NCBI RefSeq assembly: GCF_016920785.2
Contig: NW_024609837.1
Coordinates: 26,165,533-26,229,532 of the forward strand
DNA from: Ixodes scapularis
Taxonomy: Eukaryota; Arthropoda; Arachnida; Ixodida; Ixodidae
Direction: 5' to 3'
Length of the DNA: 64,000 nt
Numbering within the stretch: position 1 is the first letter of the stretch; each line of letters begins with the position of its first letter. The position numbers and the translations under genes are program-made. The notes beneath the pieces were generated by a model, which did not search any database, was not told the origin of the DNA, and worked only from the letters and a program-made list of their open reading frames with translations. This document shows positions 12,641 through 23,713 of this stretch, one piece after another.

Positions 12641-14517
12641 AGCGCGGCAGATCAGCAGAAATCAATTCAGTCGGTCCGAAGTGATCCTCTGCTGATCGCT
12701 CTGAGCAGAAACACAACCATTTGGAGCGCCGTTCGTATGCTTGAGCGGAGGCCATTCAAGGGGTCAGGGCGGGAAGGACCTGGACAGGGGCTGTAATCCC
12801 CTACGCGGTCGTAACCTTGGTTGGCTCGAAACGCACCTTGAACACGCCATGTCTCTTCGAAGAACCCAGTGCACGCCGTGAGGCATCGCGACCAACCTGA
12901 CTTTGGGGCGCATGTGTTTGTGCGTACATCTGTGTTTCTCTGCGAGGACCCATCGCGGAAGTGTGCTTTCTAGCTGGCGTGCTGTGGAAGATCAGTGGCG
13001 TGAGTTTCGTAGATGAGGCTGCCGGGAACGAAAACGTTGTAGGCGTAGACTATAAACCTTTGCACTTTCTTTTTTTTTATGACATTTGTTTTTTGGGTTT
13101 TTTGAGCTCCTTGTGTTTGTTTCTACTCTTTATTTTTATTTTGTTTGGTGCCTACTTGAGATTCGGTGGGAAAAAAAAGAAATGCGAATCGTTTTAGTAT
13201 GCTCTCGAGGGAGGGTTTGTTGATAAATTAGACTCGTTCTCGCCAAATGACGCCGCACTTTTTTTCTTCTTATTATTGCAATATTTTTAGTGCCTCAAAA
13301 GGTTTCACTCTTCGATGTTTTGTTTGTTTTTTAGTGTTAGGGTTTCGCGCCTTTTTTCTTTGGCGGTAATGCTGGTCATAGATCGTATTTACTTGGTAAA
13401 GCGCCGAACACTGAAATAACCTTTATACTCACCGGTTTTTGCTTCGTGTCTCTTGTTCTATGGCGGGTACTTGACCTTATGTATGTTGTTTTATATGTAG
13501 CGGAAAACATACCGTGTGTATCTTGTTGTAGAATTTAAGATACTAACTGTAAAAAAGTGTAAAAAAAATCTGATAAATAGTTTGGCTAGAGGTGGCGAAT
13601 TGAAACGGTGATGGAGTGTGTTTTTGGATATTCGACACAAGAAGAACGCAGGAAAGATTACAACACGTGGCAAAAAAAGTCAAGCACTGGCAGGAAAAAA
13701 ACAAAACAATAGAAAACAAAGTCTTCCGCTTAAATGGCTTTTTTTTTGCGTGCTCTATTTGCGTCTAGAGCAGAGTTAATCAGTGCGCACGTCGAACTTT
13801 GTTCCAATAACTATGCACCAAAAAAATAAACAAACTAGAACAATTATAATATTAAGAATAAAACGTCCTAATTAGCTACTCGAACTACCGCTTCATATTA
13901 ATCATAGTCAAACATTTCTGAGGCCCCAGTTTCCAAAACTAAAACACCGAAGAAGAAAATTCACTGAAAAACAATAAAAAAAGTGGACATAACTCGATTT
14001 CCCTAATGCCTTTTTAATAAAGTCTGCACTGCGGAACCACACTAAGGCACTTTTTTATAATTTAGATATCTTAATCATAGAGTCTGCATTGTATTTTTGT
14101 TGGTTAAGGTTTAATGCTTAGATTAAATTAGGGACTACATACCATTTATGGGACAGGATGCCTCTGATAGATTTCGAAAGCATGAAAATTTCCTCGTCAC
14201 AGAGCGGTTGCCCGTGTTTGTAACGCCTTTCCTTTTGTTCACTTTACTTCACTTATTGCAGGCCGCTAAAAAGGATCTAAATTCAATTTCTCGTTTAAAG
14301 AAAAACTGGGTAGTTTTTATAGAGCCTTTCAAAGAATGTGTTGCTTTGCTAATACGCGAAACATATCAGCAAAGTCACCACCCGGATACAAAGCCTTTGC
14401 GCTGAATTTTCTGGGTCACTAAGAAAGGGGAACCGTCCTTTTTGCCCTTTCCACTCCTCCTCGTTCCGCGCACTCTTTCTACACCACCTGCTTCTGCTCC
14501 TCCCGTTCTTGCGTGCT
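12641..14517. other. Non-coding, T-rich stretch
   Basis: The part 12640-12960 is GC-balanced with an unassigned frame. From 13060 to 13400 the plus strand is very T-rich, and 13700-14110 is AT-rich. No domain, exon or RNA gene is recognised. Confidence 0.45.
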
Positions 14518-14605
14518 GGGTCCGTAGCTCAATCGGCAGCGCTCTCGGCCTTCACGGCAGTGTCCGGGGTTCGATGCCTGGCACCGGTTGGCGCTTTTTT
14601 TTTTT
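14518..14605 (+). repeat. tRNA-like SINE head or tRNA pseudogene with Pol III-type terminator
   Basis: TAGCTCAATCGGCAG (from about 14525) matches an RNA polymerase III A box with the tRNA D-arm, and GGGGTTCGATGCC (from about 14567) is a B-box-like T-arm. A T-stem CCGGG/CCTGG can be drawn. The acceptor and anticodon stems do not pair, so this is not a functional tRNA. A run of 11 T at 14595-14605, directly after the tRNA-like part, would act as a Pol III terminator. It is either a decayed tRNA or the head of a tRNA-derived SINE. Confidence 0.6.
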
Positions 14606-15197
14606 CGGGGTCGTTTTGCGGTTACGGACTGATCGACCTGTACATCTCATGCTCAAAAGGAATATTCTCACGAAGGAGAAATCCGCCACTTTCCTACGCG
14701 GTGCCCGCACCACGTGAGGAATACGTCATCCATTCTTGACGCCTCGCGGCGCCGTCCACCTCCTTGGCGGTAGCGCGGAGGGTTCGTTCTGTCAGCACGA
14801 ACGCTTCGCAGGTGGGCGGCGGAGAATAGTTCTCTTTCCGCTGCTTTTAGCGATACTTTCTTGTTTCGTCTTTTCACAGGGCCTTCGCGCTCTTCGGAAT
14901 CGCCTGCGCCATTACTGTTGTTCGGGTTGCTCTAGTCCCGCGTGAAATGGCAAAATAAAATGACGACGCCTCGTTCTTTTTCATTTCCCTCGTTGAGGAG
15001 TTCCCGGCGTTGTGGGACACAAGCAGCGATCTCTGCTCGAAGACAAGCATGGAGGCGTCGATATGGAAAAAAAAAAAAAAAAATTAAGAAAAAAACTGCC
15101 GGATGAATGATCGCGCGATTCCCGCAATATGAGCCGTACACAGTGGGTGAATGGCGTCTTTGTTCAATGCATGTATGTGCTCTGCGGCTGCTGACAT
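14606..15197. other. No recognised gene
   Basis: The GC-rich part 14690-14930 and poly-A of about 17 at 15064-15083 contain no recognisable coding sequence. The segment 15080-15197 could be further decayed sequence of the Harbinger-like relic to its right, but I cannot align it. Confidence 0.4.
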
Positions 15198-15661
15198 TCA
15201 AAGGACTATCGAACCTGCACAGGTCGCCTGATGTTTGTTGTCTGCTTCTGTATTCGGGGGTCGTGACACGGGCCAGTATAGTTCGACGAAGACGTCATGA
15301 GGCACCCCAAGGAGATTTCGAAACTCGGCGGTGTCGCTTTCAAGAAGCTCTTCTTCTAACAACCGGCTCCGTATCCTAAGTTCTTTGTCCTGGATCCATC
15401 TTTCCCCCAGCACCTTCGTTTAGCAGGTAGAATGTCGTCGTCGTCCGTTTCTAGCAGCGGTGTTGTCATAGCGGCATGGGTAGGCGCGCGTTGTTATCGA
15501 GAGTGCGACCGCTAAAATCGTCTGGTAACACTGATATCCCTCACGGCCCTCCGCAACTCCTCGCCATCCGTGGGACTGCTAGAGCTGCGGACGGAGTTTT
15601 GCCGGCTGTTGACGTCACGACATCCGTCCGCGGAGTGCTCCTTCGTGTGAATACCCCTTAA
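15198..15661 (-). pseudogene. PIF/Harbinger-like transposase N-terminal relic and possible terminus
   Basis: The minus-strand frame 15413-15198 reads ELRIRSRLLEEELLESD, then TAEFRNLLGVPHDVFVELYW. In the other frame just upstream is KRRCWGK. The pattern RRxW, a basic linker, LLxEL, acidic residues, then FRNxLxxPxDxFxEL is the N-terminal signature of PIF/Harbinger transposases, which cut and paste DNA elements into TWA targets. Further upstream on the same strand the sequence reaches TAA followed by GGGGTATTCACACGAAGG at about 15662-15640, which could be the element's outer end with a 3-bp TAA target duplication. A frameshift near 15410, and the absence of the DDE catalytic part, make it a pseudogene. 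The family call is moderate. Confidence 0.5.
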
Positions 15662-15914
15662 AGTGTCTCCTGAGGTTGGTTGACCCTATGGAGCTACCAC
15701 AACGGCACGCACAATTGGTTTTTTCTTCTTCTCACTTAGGATTACCCTGTAGTCATAAATTCAGAGAGCAGAAGCTATACTCCGGCCATTGTTAGGGCTC
15801 GATGATTTCCGTCCCTGCAGGGATTGAATACGAGCTCCCACCCGAATGTTCACCGACGCGTTGACTGTACCCGAACCCGAGCCGAAAGCTGACGCGGCGT
15901 TCGTGGGTGTGAGA

Positions 15915-16893
15915 CCTAAGTGAGACCTAATGAGAATCATTATTCCCTTTTAGTACAGGCAGGTAACCTTCTAACAACGACGACTCGGGTCGGGGTCGTC
16001 GTCTGCTACCACGGCTAAGCCTAACTTTAGCAAGACGTAACCGATAGGTTAGGGATAACCCGTTAGACCGAACCAGAGCTCGTATTAACCGAAGTTAAGC
16101 TTAACCAGAGTTCGGTTTAACAGAACTTATGAGACCCAGACCAGAGTATACGAGTCAACCGAGCAAAGGTAGCCGTTGCGAGAGCATCTATAGGCTTCAA
16201 TGCACCTTGACCCTACTGCAGCTAGCTAGCCAAACCAAGTTAGGATTAATAAAAGTTAGGCCTACCAGTCCTCGGGTTAACTGAGGCAAGGTTGCCGTCT
16301 GCTGTCGTGTTCAAATCTCACCGCGGCTTGACTTCACTGCAGCTAGGCCAAACCAGATTTGGAATTAATTTAAAGTTTGACCTAATTAGAGCTTGGATTA
16401 ACGGAAGTAAGGCCTCACCAAAGTTGCGTTTAGTCGAAGCTAGGCCTTACCACGCACCGAAGTGAACAGAAACTCGGGGTGCCTAACAAGGCTGAATGTA
16501 GCTCGAATAATTCAAAACCTTAATTCAACAAAACGCGAATTTTTCATTAGGTGGAAAGCGACGTTCAAGGTGTGCGTAGCAGGGTTTGCGGCCTCATGTC
16601 CTCGCTAATTGAAAAGGATTTCGTGTATTTCCTGAAGTCGAGTCGGGTTTCGATTAGCACAGCAAGTAATAATGCAATCAAAAGAGTGAGCTGGATTTGC
16701 GGTCACGGGCAGTTTAGAAAACCGTGCCGAAGTAAACTGAAATTATATAAATAAAACCATAAAACGTTTTTTTTTTTTTTTATTATGCCAGTCTAAAATT
16801 AAGGCTTGACAGTGAAATTATCTGTCAAAGCTTTTGAGATATCGGTGGTCAAGCTGATATCAAAATATTGGTATATACAGGCGAGACAATTGT
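15915..16893 (+). repeat. R1 repeat, copy 1 (uninterrupted)
   Basis: About 980 bp that is repeated at 21245-22772. Shared blocks include TCGGGGTCGTCGTCTGCTA, GGTGGAAAGCGACGTTC and GTGTGCGTAGCAGGGTTTGC, as well as GCGGTCACGGGCAGTTTAGA. The first 500 bp has internal repetition of TTAGGCCTAACC- and GTTAACCGAAG-like words. There is no coding capacity. Copy 1 is useful because it shows the sequence of the site that a hAT-like element later occupied in copy 2. Confidence 0.88.
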
Positions 16894-16910
16894 AAACCCA
16901 CGTAGTTAGG

Positions 16911-17012
16911 GGGATCGGTAGCCGAGAGGGCTAGCGCACACCACCTCGGAGCAAGCGGATCCGAAAGCCTCGCGCTGCAGAACCCAGGATCTTGGGCTCA
17001 AACCCCGCCCCC
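16911..17012 (+). repeat. tRNA-Ser-like SINE head
   Basis: GGTAGCCGAGAGGGCTAGCGC (from 16918) resembles the A box and D-arm of a serine-type tRNA, and CTTGGGCTCAAACCCC (from about 16991) resembles the T-arm B box. The interval between them is long enough for a variable arm. The downstream body has no coding sequence. Tick genomes are known to carry Ruka, a SINE derived from tRNA-Ser; this copy may belong to that group, but I assign it only by shape. Confidence 0.5.
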
Positions 17013-18860
17013 TGCCCGTTTCGATCTGGATGAATTGCGTACGGCTGCCGTCACCCTGCGGTAATGTCCGCAGGATTATACATCAACACCCGTATCTTTG
17101 TGACTATATTAGCAAGCGCTGTGAAAGAGACGAAAGGAATGCATATTACGCTTGTTCTTCGGCAGTTATTGGGAGACAAGCATTCTACATGGTCTAGGTA
17201 AATCTACTCGTTTAATATGTTTGTGTCTCATTTGTGACGGAATGCTATGTAAAGCGCGTAGAGCTCCAGTCCGTTATTATTGCATGGTGACTATACACAC
17301 ATTTCCCGCTCCCTTTAATTTTTTTTTTTTTTTGTGAGAAACAGTTTTGCATCCCAGCAAGAACAACTTCTACCTTCTTTTTTTTTGCCTGTACAACAAC
17401 CCCCCCCCCCCCCCCTCAAAAAAAAAAAAAAAATCTTGTGACGTTGTCAAGGAACTTTACGCGTTTGACGTTACTGGGGTATACACTGCACGGGTAATTA
17501 TCGCCGTTGAAGGCGGCAGGCCAAAAATTTGAGCAGTCTTATGTTCATCGACAGTAGTCCCAACGATATAGCTGCGACACGCCAGGGCAAGGTCTTTGGA
17601 CATCAACGTCGGGATCACACTCCGCGGGCTGCGTGAACAAGAGCGTTCGGAACAAAATAGACATCGGACCATTTTGTTCCGAACGCTTTCGCTTCGTTTT
17701 TTGTTCCGGGACGCGTGAACGCGCGTCTCTTGGCACGTGCTCTTGGTATTGAATGTGCTACAACGACATTTTGTTATCGGCTATGGCTTGTTTCCCGGAG
17801 AACGCGTGCAGTGGCCATCGCGAGTACTACCAAAAGCACGAAGCGGGTTATTAGCGCCGTGGTGTAGCTCTGCTGTCCATCTTCGCAACAGCGACACTTT
17901 GCAACATTTTTTAAAATTATTTTAGAGATATGGTATGCTTTGCCAGCGATCCGCTGTGCTGGCGTGAATGTTTAGAAGTTTCACCGTACTTTTGCTTTCT
18001 TCCTCTGTGAATCTAATTGGGCACGCATGAGGCCTTGACAACCTCTTTCACCGGGTGCGTAAACGGGGCCCTTCGAGAACAGAAGCATTTCTTTATTCGA
18101 ACGTTCATTTTAGGCCAAACTGTCACCTCATCTGCCAGCATTTTTTTGTTTCCTCGTGCGGTGTCGGGAGCTCTGCTCGTATTTCTTTTGAATAGTTGTC
18201 TCTTGTGATAAAAAAAATGCTGTCGCGCGATTTGGTAGTCAGTTTGTTTCCGACGCCACTGTATATAACTGTTCTTGTTTTTATAAAGGCAGCCAAGATG
18301 TGCGTGAAAAGTATGTGTGTACCTCTTTCGATGAAAACCTCTCTTTTAAGTTAGACACCAATACGTTGCCGGTCAAAGTGTGACTAAGGGAAAAGGGCAT
18401 TCATGTACCGTGGACTGTGATTTGTTTGTTACGTAAGCAACTTGAGGCAATTGAACATGTTTTTATCTTTTGCTGGGATGCTGTAATTTTCTGGGAAGTG
18501 CTCCATGCGCACACTTAACATTCGTTTTTTTGAACGTAACTAACGACGACTGCGTACCTTTTGGCGTGTTCTTTTTTTTTTTTTTTCTGCTGGGCTTTTG
18601 CAGCCTATGGAAGTCGCGCATGGCAATCTGGCATGCCGACTCCAAGGCACAAGAAGTCAGTTTCTATTTTTTTTTCAACCTTGTCAAGCAAGTAGAGAGT
18701 GTGCTTGCCACCAGCGAGCTTCAGCCCGTTTGGCTAATCCTTTGAAAGCGCCTTCTCAAAATGAGAAATTCTTAACATGTGCTACAAGAGCTTTGTAGTG
18801 CATTTTTAATGTGTCTTGACATTGACCGTTCGCTTTTTTTTTTTGCAATAAAGAAGAAGA
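17013..18860. other. No recognised gene; homopolymer-rich
   Basis: The sequence contains a poly-C run directly followed by poly-A (17400-17432) and T-runs at 17320-17335 and 18570-18585. An ORF-free GC-balanced part at 17640-17730 has CGTTCGGAACAAAATAG mirrored by TTTTGTTCCGAACG, a local inverted repeat. No exon or RNA gene is recognised. Confidence 0.45.
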
Positions 18861-18861
18861 A

Positions 18862-18957
18862 AATGCCGGGGCGTAGTTTCGTGGTAACGTCTTCGCTTCG
18901 CGCGCAGAGGACCCAGGTTTGAATCCCGCGGATGGCGGGATTCGAACCTGGGTCCGC
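18862..18957. repeat. tRNA-derived element with inverted T-arm duplication
   Basis: GGACCCAGGTTTGAATCCCGC (18909-18929) contains a near-consensus Pol III B box (GGTTTGAATCC). It is followed after five bases by its reverse complement at 18935-18955, which on the minus strand contains the exact B box GGTTCGAATCC. The only difference is one T/C. On the plus strand CGTAGTTTCGTGGTAACG (18871-18888) could be the matching A box. Two tRNA-derived units are therefore fused head to head at their T-arms. Whether either is transcribed cannot be seen. Confidence 0.65.
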
Positions 18958-19159
18958 TTCAGCGTGTTTGGGCAGCATCGACGACGGGCGCCCTACATCG
19001 CCGACTACAACAATGGACGTCACTTTCAGTTGTGCGAAGAGCCCATAAATACTATCGCTGTAAAACATATGTTTCAACTTTCCACCCGTCCGAACCCGTT
19101 GGCATCGCACGTGCCGTTGTTTCCGTTTTCATTGCTTTTTAGGCCAATAGTTATTACGT

Positions 19160-19262
19160 CGGTCGTGCGGACGGTTCCCTTCGAAAATGGTGACATCGGA
19201 AAACAAGACCTAGGAAGAGGATCTACGCATGCGCACAAGCTTACTGGAAAAGAGGTCCATTG
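19160..19262 (+). repeat. Dispersed repeat, relative of 47374-47478
   Basis: The block GATCTACGCATGCGCACAAGC followed by TTACTGGAAAAGAGGTCCATTG recurs with a few changes at 47430-47478, and weaker similarity extends about 60 bp upstream in both. There is no coding sequence, and the family is unknown to me. Confidence 0.6.
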
Positions 19263-19316
19263 ACGCCTGGTGTATAAGAATATTTGTCTGCCTGCAGAAG
19301 CGCGGCTACGGATAAC

Positions 19317-20588
19317 CAGACTTGTACCGTACGCATTACAAGTAATCAAATTACTGGTAATCGATTACTTTTTGGAGTAATTTTGTAATCAGTTGATTAC
19401 TTTTATTAGGCAGTAATCACAAGAGTAATCTGATTACTTTTTGAAGTAATGAAAATTGTTTCTAACCGTTACTATTTTTCCATGAGACCCGCCCCCCCCC
19501 CCCCCCCTTCCCGCACACACCTTTTTTTTCTGAAATGACAGAAATAAAATTTGCATTTTTTTTTTTGCGAACAGAAAAAAAGAGATTTTTGCGGAGCTGT
19601 AGGAAACAAGGTCAACTCTTTTGTATGTACAGTTTTTGTGGAATGTCCGTTTTTTTTTCGACCTGGGATTGCGAGTGGGAAGCCCCAGGGAAGCCCCAGT
19701 GCGTGACAAGGGCCATTCAGGGCGAAGTTTGAGGGAGCAGAATGTAACTTTGTAAGTCCTTCGTTCAAACTTCAAACTAGCCCCCTCACGCACACACACA
19801 CACAGAGAAATAAACAAAAACAATCCTGCTTACGGTACCTACTCGCAACCCATAGGAGAACCAGAACCGAAGAATGTCTAAGGCGGATGCAAAATATAAC
19901 AAAGCCAGTTCAAATAGACGTCAAGATCCCGTATTTTCGCTACGTGGTCTTTGTGACCAGCAAGGTTTCAAGTTGAGAAGTGGTCGGGACGATCTCTTCC
20001 CCTAATGGATACTAAACATGATCCGTTTCAAATCCTGGAGCTGCTGCTCTTTTGTATAACATGCGAATTCATCCACATGTGAATATCCGGAGAAGCGCGT
20101 GTGTGTGCGAAAGAGTGAGGGCCTCTTGGTTGCAAGTACAAGAAAATATGAGGAGCAAGAAAACAAAATACCTTTTATTTGGAACCAGGGATTCCACGAA
20201 GCACTCTAAGCTTCTACTCATCAGGAACCAGTGGAGATGTTTCGGGTGAAATAGCGATTGCGACACTGCTAGAAATTTTGCAGCTAGAAAAACCGATGAT
20301 CCCATGATGCAGCGCACAGAGATGGCTGATGCTTGTAAAGAGAACCCGTTTTTATTCTTCAATACTTGTGAAAATGTGAAATATAGGCTGGAAGTACTTC
20401 ATTGTCATGAGCGCTAAAGATGTAAGTATTCATACAATAAAGTAATCGGAAAAGTAAAGGTTGCTTCTTAAAGTAATGTCCAATTACTTTTTCTGTGGAG
20501 TAATCAAGTAATCTAATCGAATACTTTTTAGCCAAGAGTAATAGTAATTGTAATCGAATACCTTTTTTTAGTAACGTGTACAGGAGTG
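19317..20588. mobile_element. Non-autonomous hAT-like element with perfect 8-bp TSD
   Basis: The element starts CAGACTTGTACCGT and ends GTACAGGAGTG (reverse complement CACTCCTGTAC). It is flanked on both sides by the identical octamer CGGATAAC (19309-19316 and 20589-20596). An 8-bp target duplication with CA...TG termini is the hallmark of hAT transposons. The first 150 bp and the last 150 bp are packed with AGTAATC/GATTACT words, subterminal repeats that could be transposase binding sites. The 1.27 kb interior contains no transposase frame. It includes poly-C at about 19489-19507, a (CA)n run at about 19790-19803 and A/T runs. It is therefore mobilisable only in trans. Confidence 0.88.
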
Positions 20589-20596
20589 CGGATAAC

Positions 20597-21244
20597 CGAT
20601 CTTTTTTTTTTCGAAAAAAAAAAAAAAAGACAACAAAAACGTGTATGTCATCGCTGAGCAAAATTATTGATTTATATTTTTCTCTGCTATTTCGCAGTCC
20701 CTTTTTTTAGGTATTTATTGTTGTTTTGAACGCTGTTCGACCGCCGATGTTGGTGTACGTGTCTGTCTCGTGGACGAAATAGAGTTTTGCGAAGTCGGCG
20801 ACAGGCGCCGATCCGCTCCGCGTTCTCGAGTGACGGAAGTAATTTCCGGTTAGAGCGCCGGTCGCCAGGATGTGCATCCGCCCACGATGGATCCATAGTG
20901 TCTCCCTATCAGATTGCGTGGAGCCTTTCTGAAATGGTGGATGCCGCCATCCACTTACTTCCCCCATCCCCCCGCACTCGGTCCAGTCTGCGTATTAGAT
21001 TACCCTCTTTTTTTCTCCCATTTGTTCCGTGAAGTGGCTGGAACGCTTTTGCGTCACTTCAAGCGCAGGCAGCTAGTCTACCATCAGTCAGAAAACAGTG
21101 ATTGCGCATGGGGTCAGGGTCGTCGTCTGCTACCGCGGCTGTGCCTATCTAGCTAGCCCTAACGAGCGCTTGGGTTAACTAAAGCAGGGTCGCCATCTCC
21201 TACTGCGTCTAGGCGTCACTGCACCTATAAGCCTAAGCTGAATG
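20597..21244. other. No recognised gene
   Basis: T- and A-runs at 20601-20630, then GC-balanced sequence with short overlapping frames on both strands. From 21110 the words GTCGTCGTCTGCTACCGCGG resemble R1, so the last 130 bp may be an extra partial R1 unit preceding copy 2. Confidence 0.45.
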
Positions 21245-22772
21245 GGGACTAACCGAAGTAAGACCTAATCAGAACCACTATTCCCTTCTAGTGCCGACAG
21301 CTAACCCTCGAACAACAATGGCGACTCAGGTCGGGGTCGTCGTCTGCTAACGCGGCTAAGCATAACTTCAGCAAGTCGTAACCACTGATCTCTATGATAA
21401 TTGGTGGATCGCGTTTGCCCGCTCCGCGAATGCGTCCACTGGCGGCCATCTTTTTGGTAGGGTTATATTACCTCTAGCCAAGGTACAGCTGCTGCAGCCA
21501 CTATCATCCATCCATGGCAGACCGCGTTGTGGCAGGTGTGGTGGCAGGCTGCCATCAAAATAGCGTGGGTAATAGAGGTGAATGCGAATGCCCGGCCTCC
21601 TGAAATTCATTCCGGTTATTTTTGGGTACCGCGTTATACTTTTTTTTATTGTTGCTGCTTTTCCCCGGTGCTGCGCTTTCGTAGAACTTTCGCCGGATCC
21701 TCAAAGATGAGGCTACCGTTCACGCCGGGCTTCAATAATATGCTTGGTCGAACAACTTCAATCAAGCACGAAATATCACCCATGATACAGTGTACTAGAT
21801 CCACGGCTATATTATGGCAGCCTGCCGCCATTGCGCTGTCCGCCATATTACTATGATGGCTAGAGAAAATATAACTCTACCGAAAAGATGGCCGACCGTG
21901 GCCGCATTCCCGTCCATAGGCGGAGCTGGTCAAACGCGATCCAGCAAATAGACATTGAGATCAGTGGACGTACCCTATATAGGTTAGGGAAAACCCGTTA
22001 GACCCAACCAGAGCTCGTATTAACCGAAGTTGAGCTTAACCTGGCGTCGAGGTAATAGAACTTATGAAAACCAGAAAACGAGTTAACCAAGCAGAGGTAG
22101 CCGTTGCGAGAGCATCTAAGCTTCAATGCAGGTTGACCCTATAATGCAGCTAGCTAGCCAAACCAAGTTAGGATTAACGAAAGTTAGGCCTAGCTACCAG
22201 GCCTCGTGTTAACTGAGGCAAGGTTGCCGTCTGCTGGCGTGTCCAAAGCTCACTGCGGCTTGACTTCACTGCAACTAGGCCTAACCATATTTGGAATTCA
22301 TTTGAAGTTTGACCTAATTAGAGTTTGGATTAACGGAAGTAAGGCCTCACCAAAGTTGCGTTTAATCGAAGCTAGGCCTCACCGTGAACCGAAGCGAACA
22401 GAAACTCTGGGTGCCTAACAAGGCTTAACGTAGCTTGGATAATTCAAAATGTTAATTCTACGAAACACGAATTTTTAATTAGGTGGAAAGCGACGTTCTA
22501 GGTGTGCGTAGCAGGGTTTGCAGCCTCGTGTCCTCGCTAATTGAAAAGGGTTTCGCGTATTTTCTAGAGGTCTAGTCGGGTTTCGATTAGCAGAGCAAAA
22601 ATAATGCAATCATAAGAGTGAGCTGTTTTTGCGGTCACGGGCAGTTTAGAAAACTTGGCCCAAATAAACTGAAATTATTACTCGACAGTGCAATTATCGT
22701 TCAAAGCTTTCGAGATATCGGCGGTCAAGCTGATAACAAAATTTTAGTATACACAGGCGAGACAAGTAAACC
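21245..22772 (+). repeat. R1 repeat, copy 2 (split by a hAT-like insertion)
   Basis: This segment aligns to 15915-16893 from GTAAGACCTAATCAGAACCA through TACACAGGCGAGACAAGTAAA. The alignment is broken only by 21383-21966, which is absent from copy 1. Several copy-1 words are altered by single substitutions, so the two copies are not recent duplicates. The homology stops at about 22772 on the right, where copy 1 is followed by the tRNA-like SINE. Confidence 0.87.
21383..21966. mobile_element. hAT-like MITE (CACTGATCTC family) inserted in R1 copy 2
   Basis: The termini are CACTGATCTC and GAGATCAGTG. The flanking octamers are GTCGTAAC and GACGTACC (6 of 8 identical), consistent with an aged 8-bp target duplication. 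R1 copy 1 lacks the insert and reads through the site, which confirms the boundaries. The interior is largely palindromic: GGCGGCCATCTTTTTGGTAG and CTACCGAAAAGATGGCCG are mirrored, as are CTCTAGCCA and TGGCTAGAG. No transposase is encoded. A relative with the same ends lies at 37454-37950. Confidence 0.88.
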
Positions 22773-22969
22773 GGCTAGCGGTTGTACTGCACTGACTAAA
22801 TTTCTCATCTACAGCTAAGAGACGAGTCGCCCGTTGAGGCAGGCTACGTTCAGGCTGTGTAAGCATACCCACACCCCAATTTTATTTATTTTTTGTTTGG
22901 CTTGCCTTTCGTCATTGTTGTATTTCTAGTATGGATAGCTTACTGATTATAATTTTTCGCTTATAAGTA

Positions 22970-23127
22970 CAGTCATGTCTCGTTAATATGAACCCCGTTA
23001 ATTCGAATACTCCGCTATATGGATACCATTTTCGGGGACAACCTGGGGAAAAAAACATGAATATTTATCTCACTATTATCTCACACGGGGAAACGGGGGT
23101 GTCCTCCATTTAAACGAGATATCACTG
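22970..23127. mobile_element. pogo/Tigger-like MITE with TA target duplication
   Basis: A 158-bp element bounded by TA on both sides (22968-22969 and 23128-23129). It begins CAGTCATGTCTCGTTAATAT and ends with the reverse complement of CAGTGATATCTCGTTTAAAT. A TIR starting CAGT followed by TCTCGTTAA, with TA target duplication, is typical of pogo/Tigger relatives of Tc1/mariner. It has no coding sequence. Confidence 0.82.
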
Positions 23128-23713
23128 TAGAAATATGTAGCAATATCTCTCACAACTCGTTATAATTTTGTTTCACATGTATGCACGCACATATCGCGCC
23201 ACCTCCAACTTTCCTGCTCTCCCTCTCACGCAATGCATCATTGGATGCCGAAATTAAATAAAACGAAAGGAAACAACCACCAAAGTCCCTATAAAATAAT
23301 ATAATTAATCGATTGTCACGCTTAATCGACAAACGCACACGAAGAGAACAGTAAAGGCGCCTATTTGCGCAGCAGCGTTTGACAAAGTGGCGCCAAGGTT
23401 TGCTTAATACCGAGTTCTTCTGACCTCTTACGACGAGAGAACGGACTGGCACGCGGGCGCCATCTATAAGGTCACCCCGGAACTTCATTTCACGAGGGTG
23501 ACGTCTTTGCGGTATTCGCAAGATGAAATGTACGTACTATATCTATGAAATTTTTTTTTGTTTGTTTAGAGCATTGTAAAACGTTTTTTAAGGCCCCAAA
23601 AAAATTATACGATAAAAAAAAAAGAAAATATACGCAAATTGAAAGTGTTCCACCGGTGCCCGATAGATGGCACAAGTGTGTTCTCTGATTGCAAGAAATC
23701 TTAAGAGGTTTTA

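Noticed and set aside
14518..14588. Functional tRNA gene
   Set aside because: A and B boxes are good, but the acceptor and anticodon stems do not pair, so I keep it as a tRNA-like SINE head or pseudogene.
15950..16300. Many CCTAA/TTAGG words in R1, suggesting arthropod (TTAGG)n telomere DNA
   Set aside because: The words are spaced irregularly and never form an uninterrupted TTAGG array; they are part of a longer dispersed repeat.
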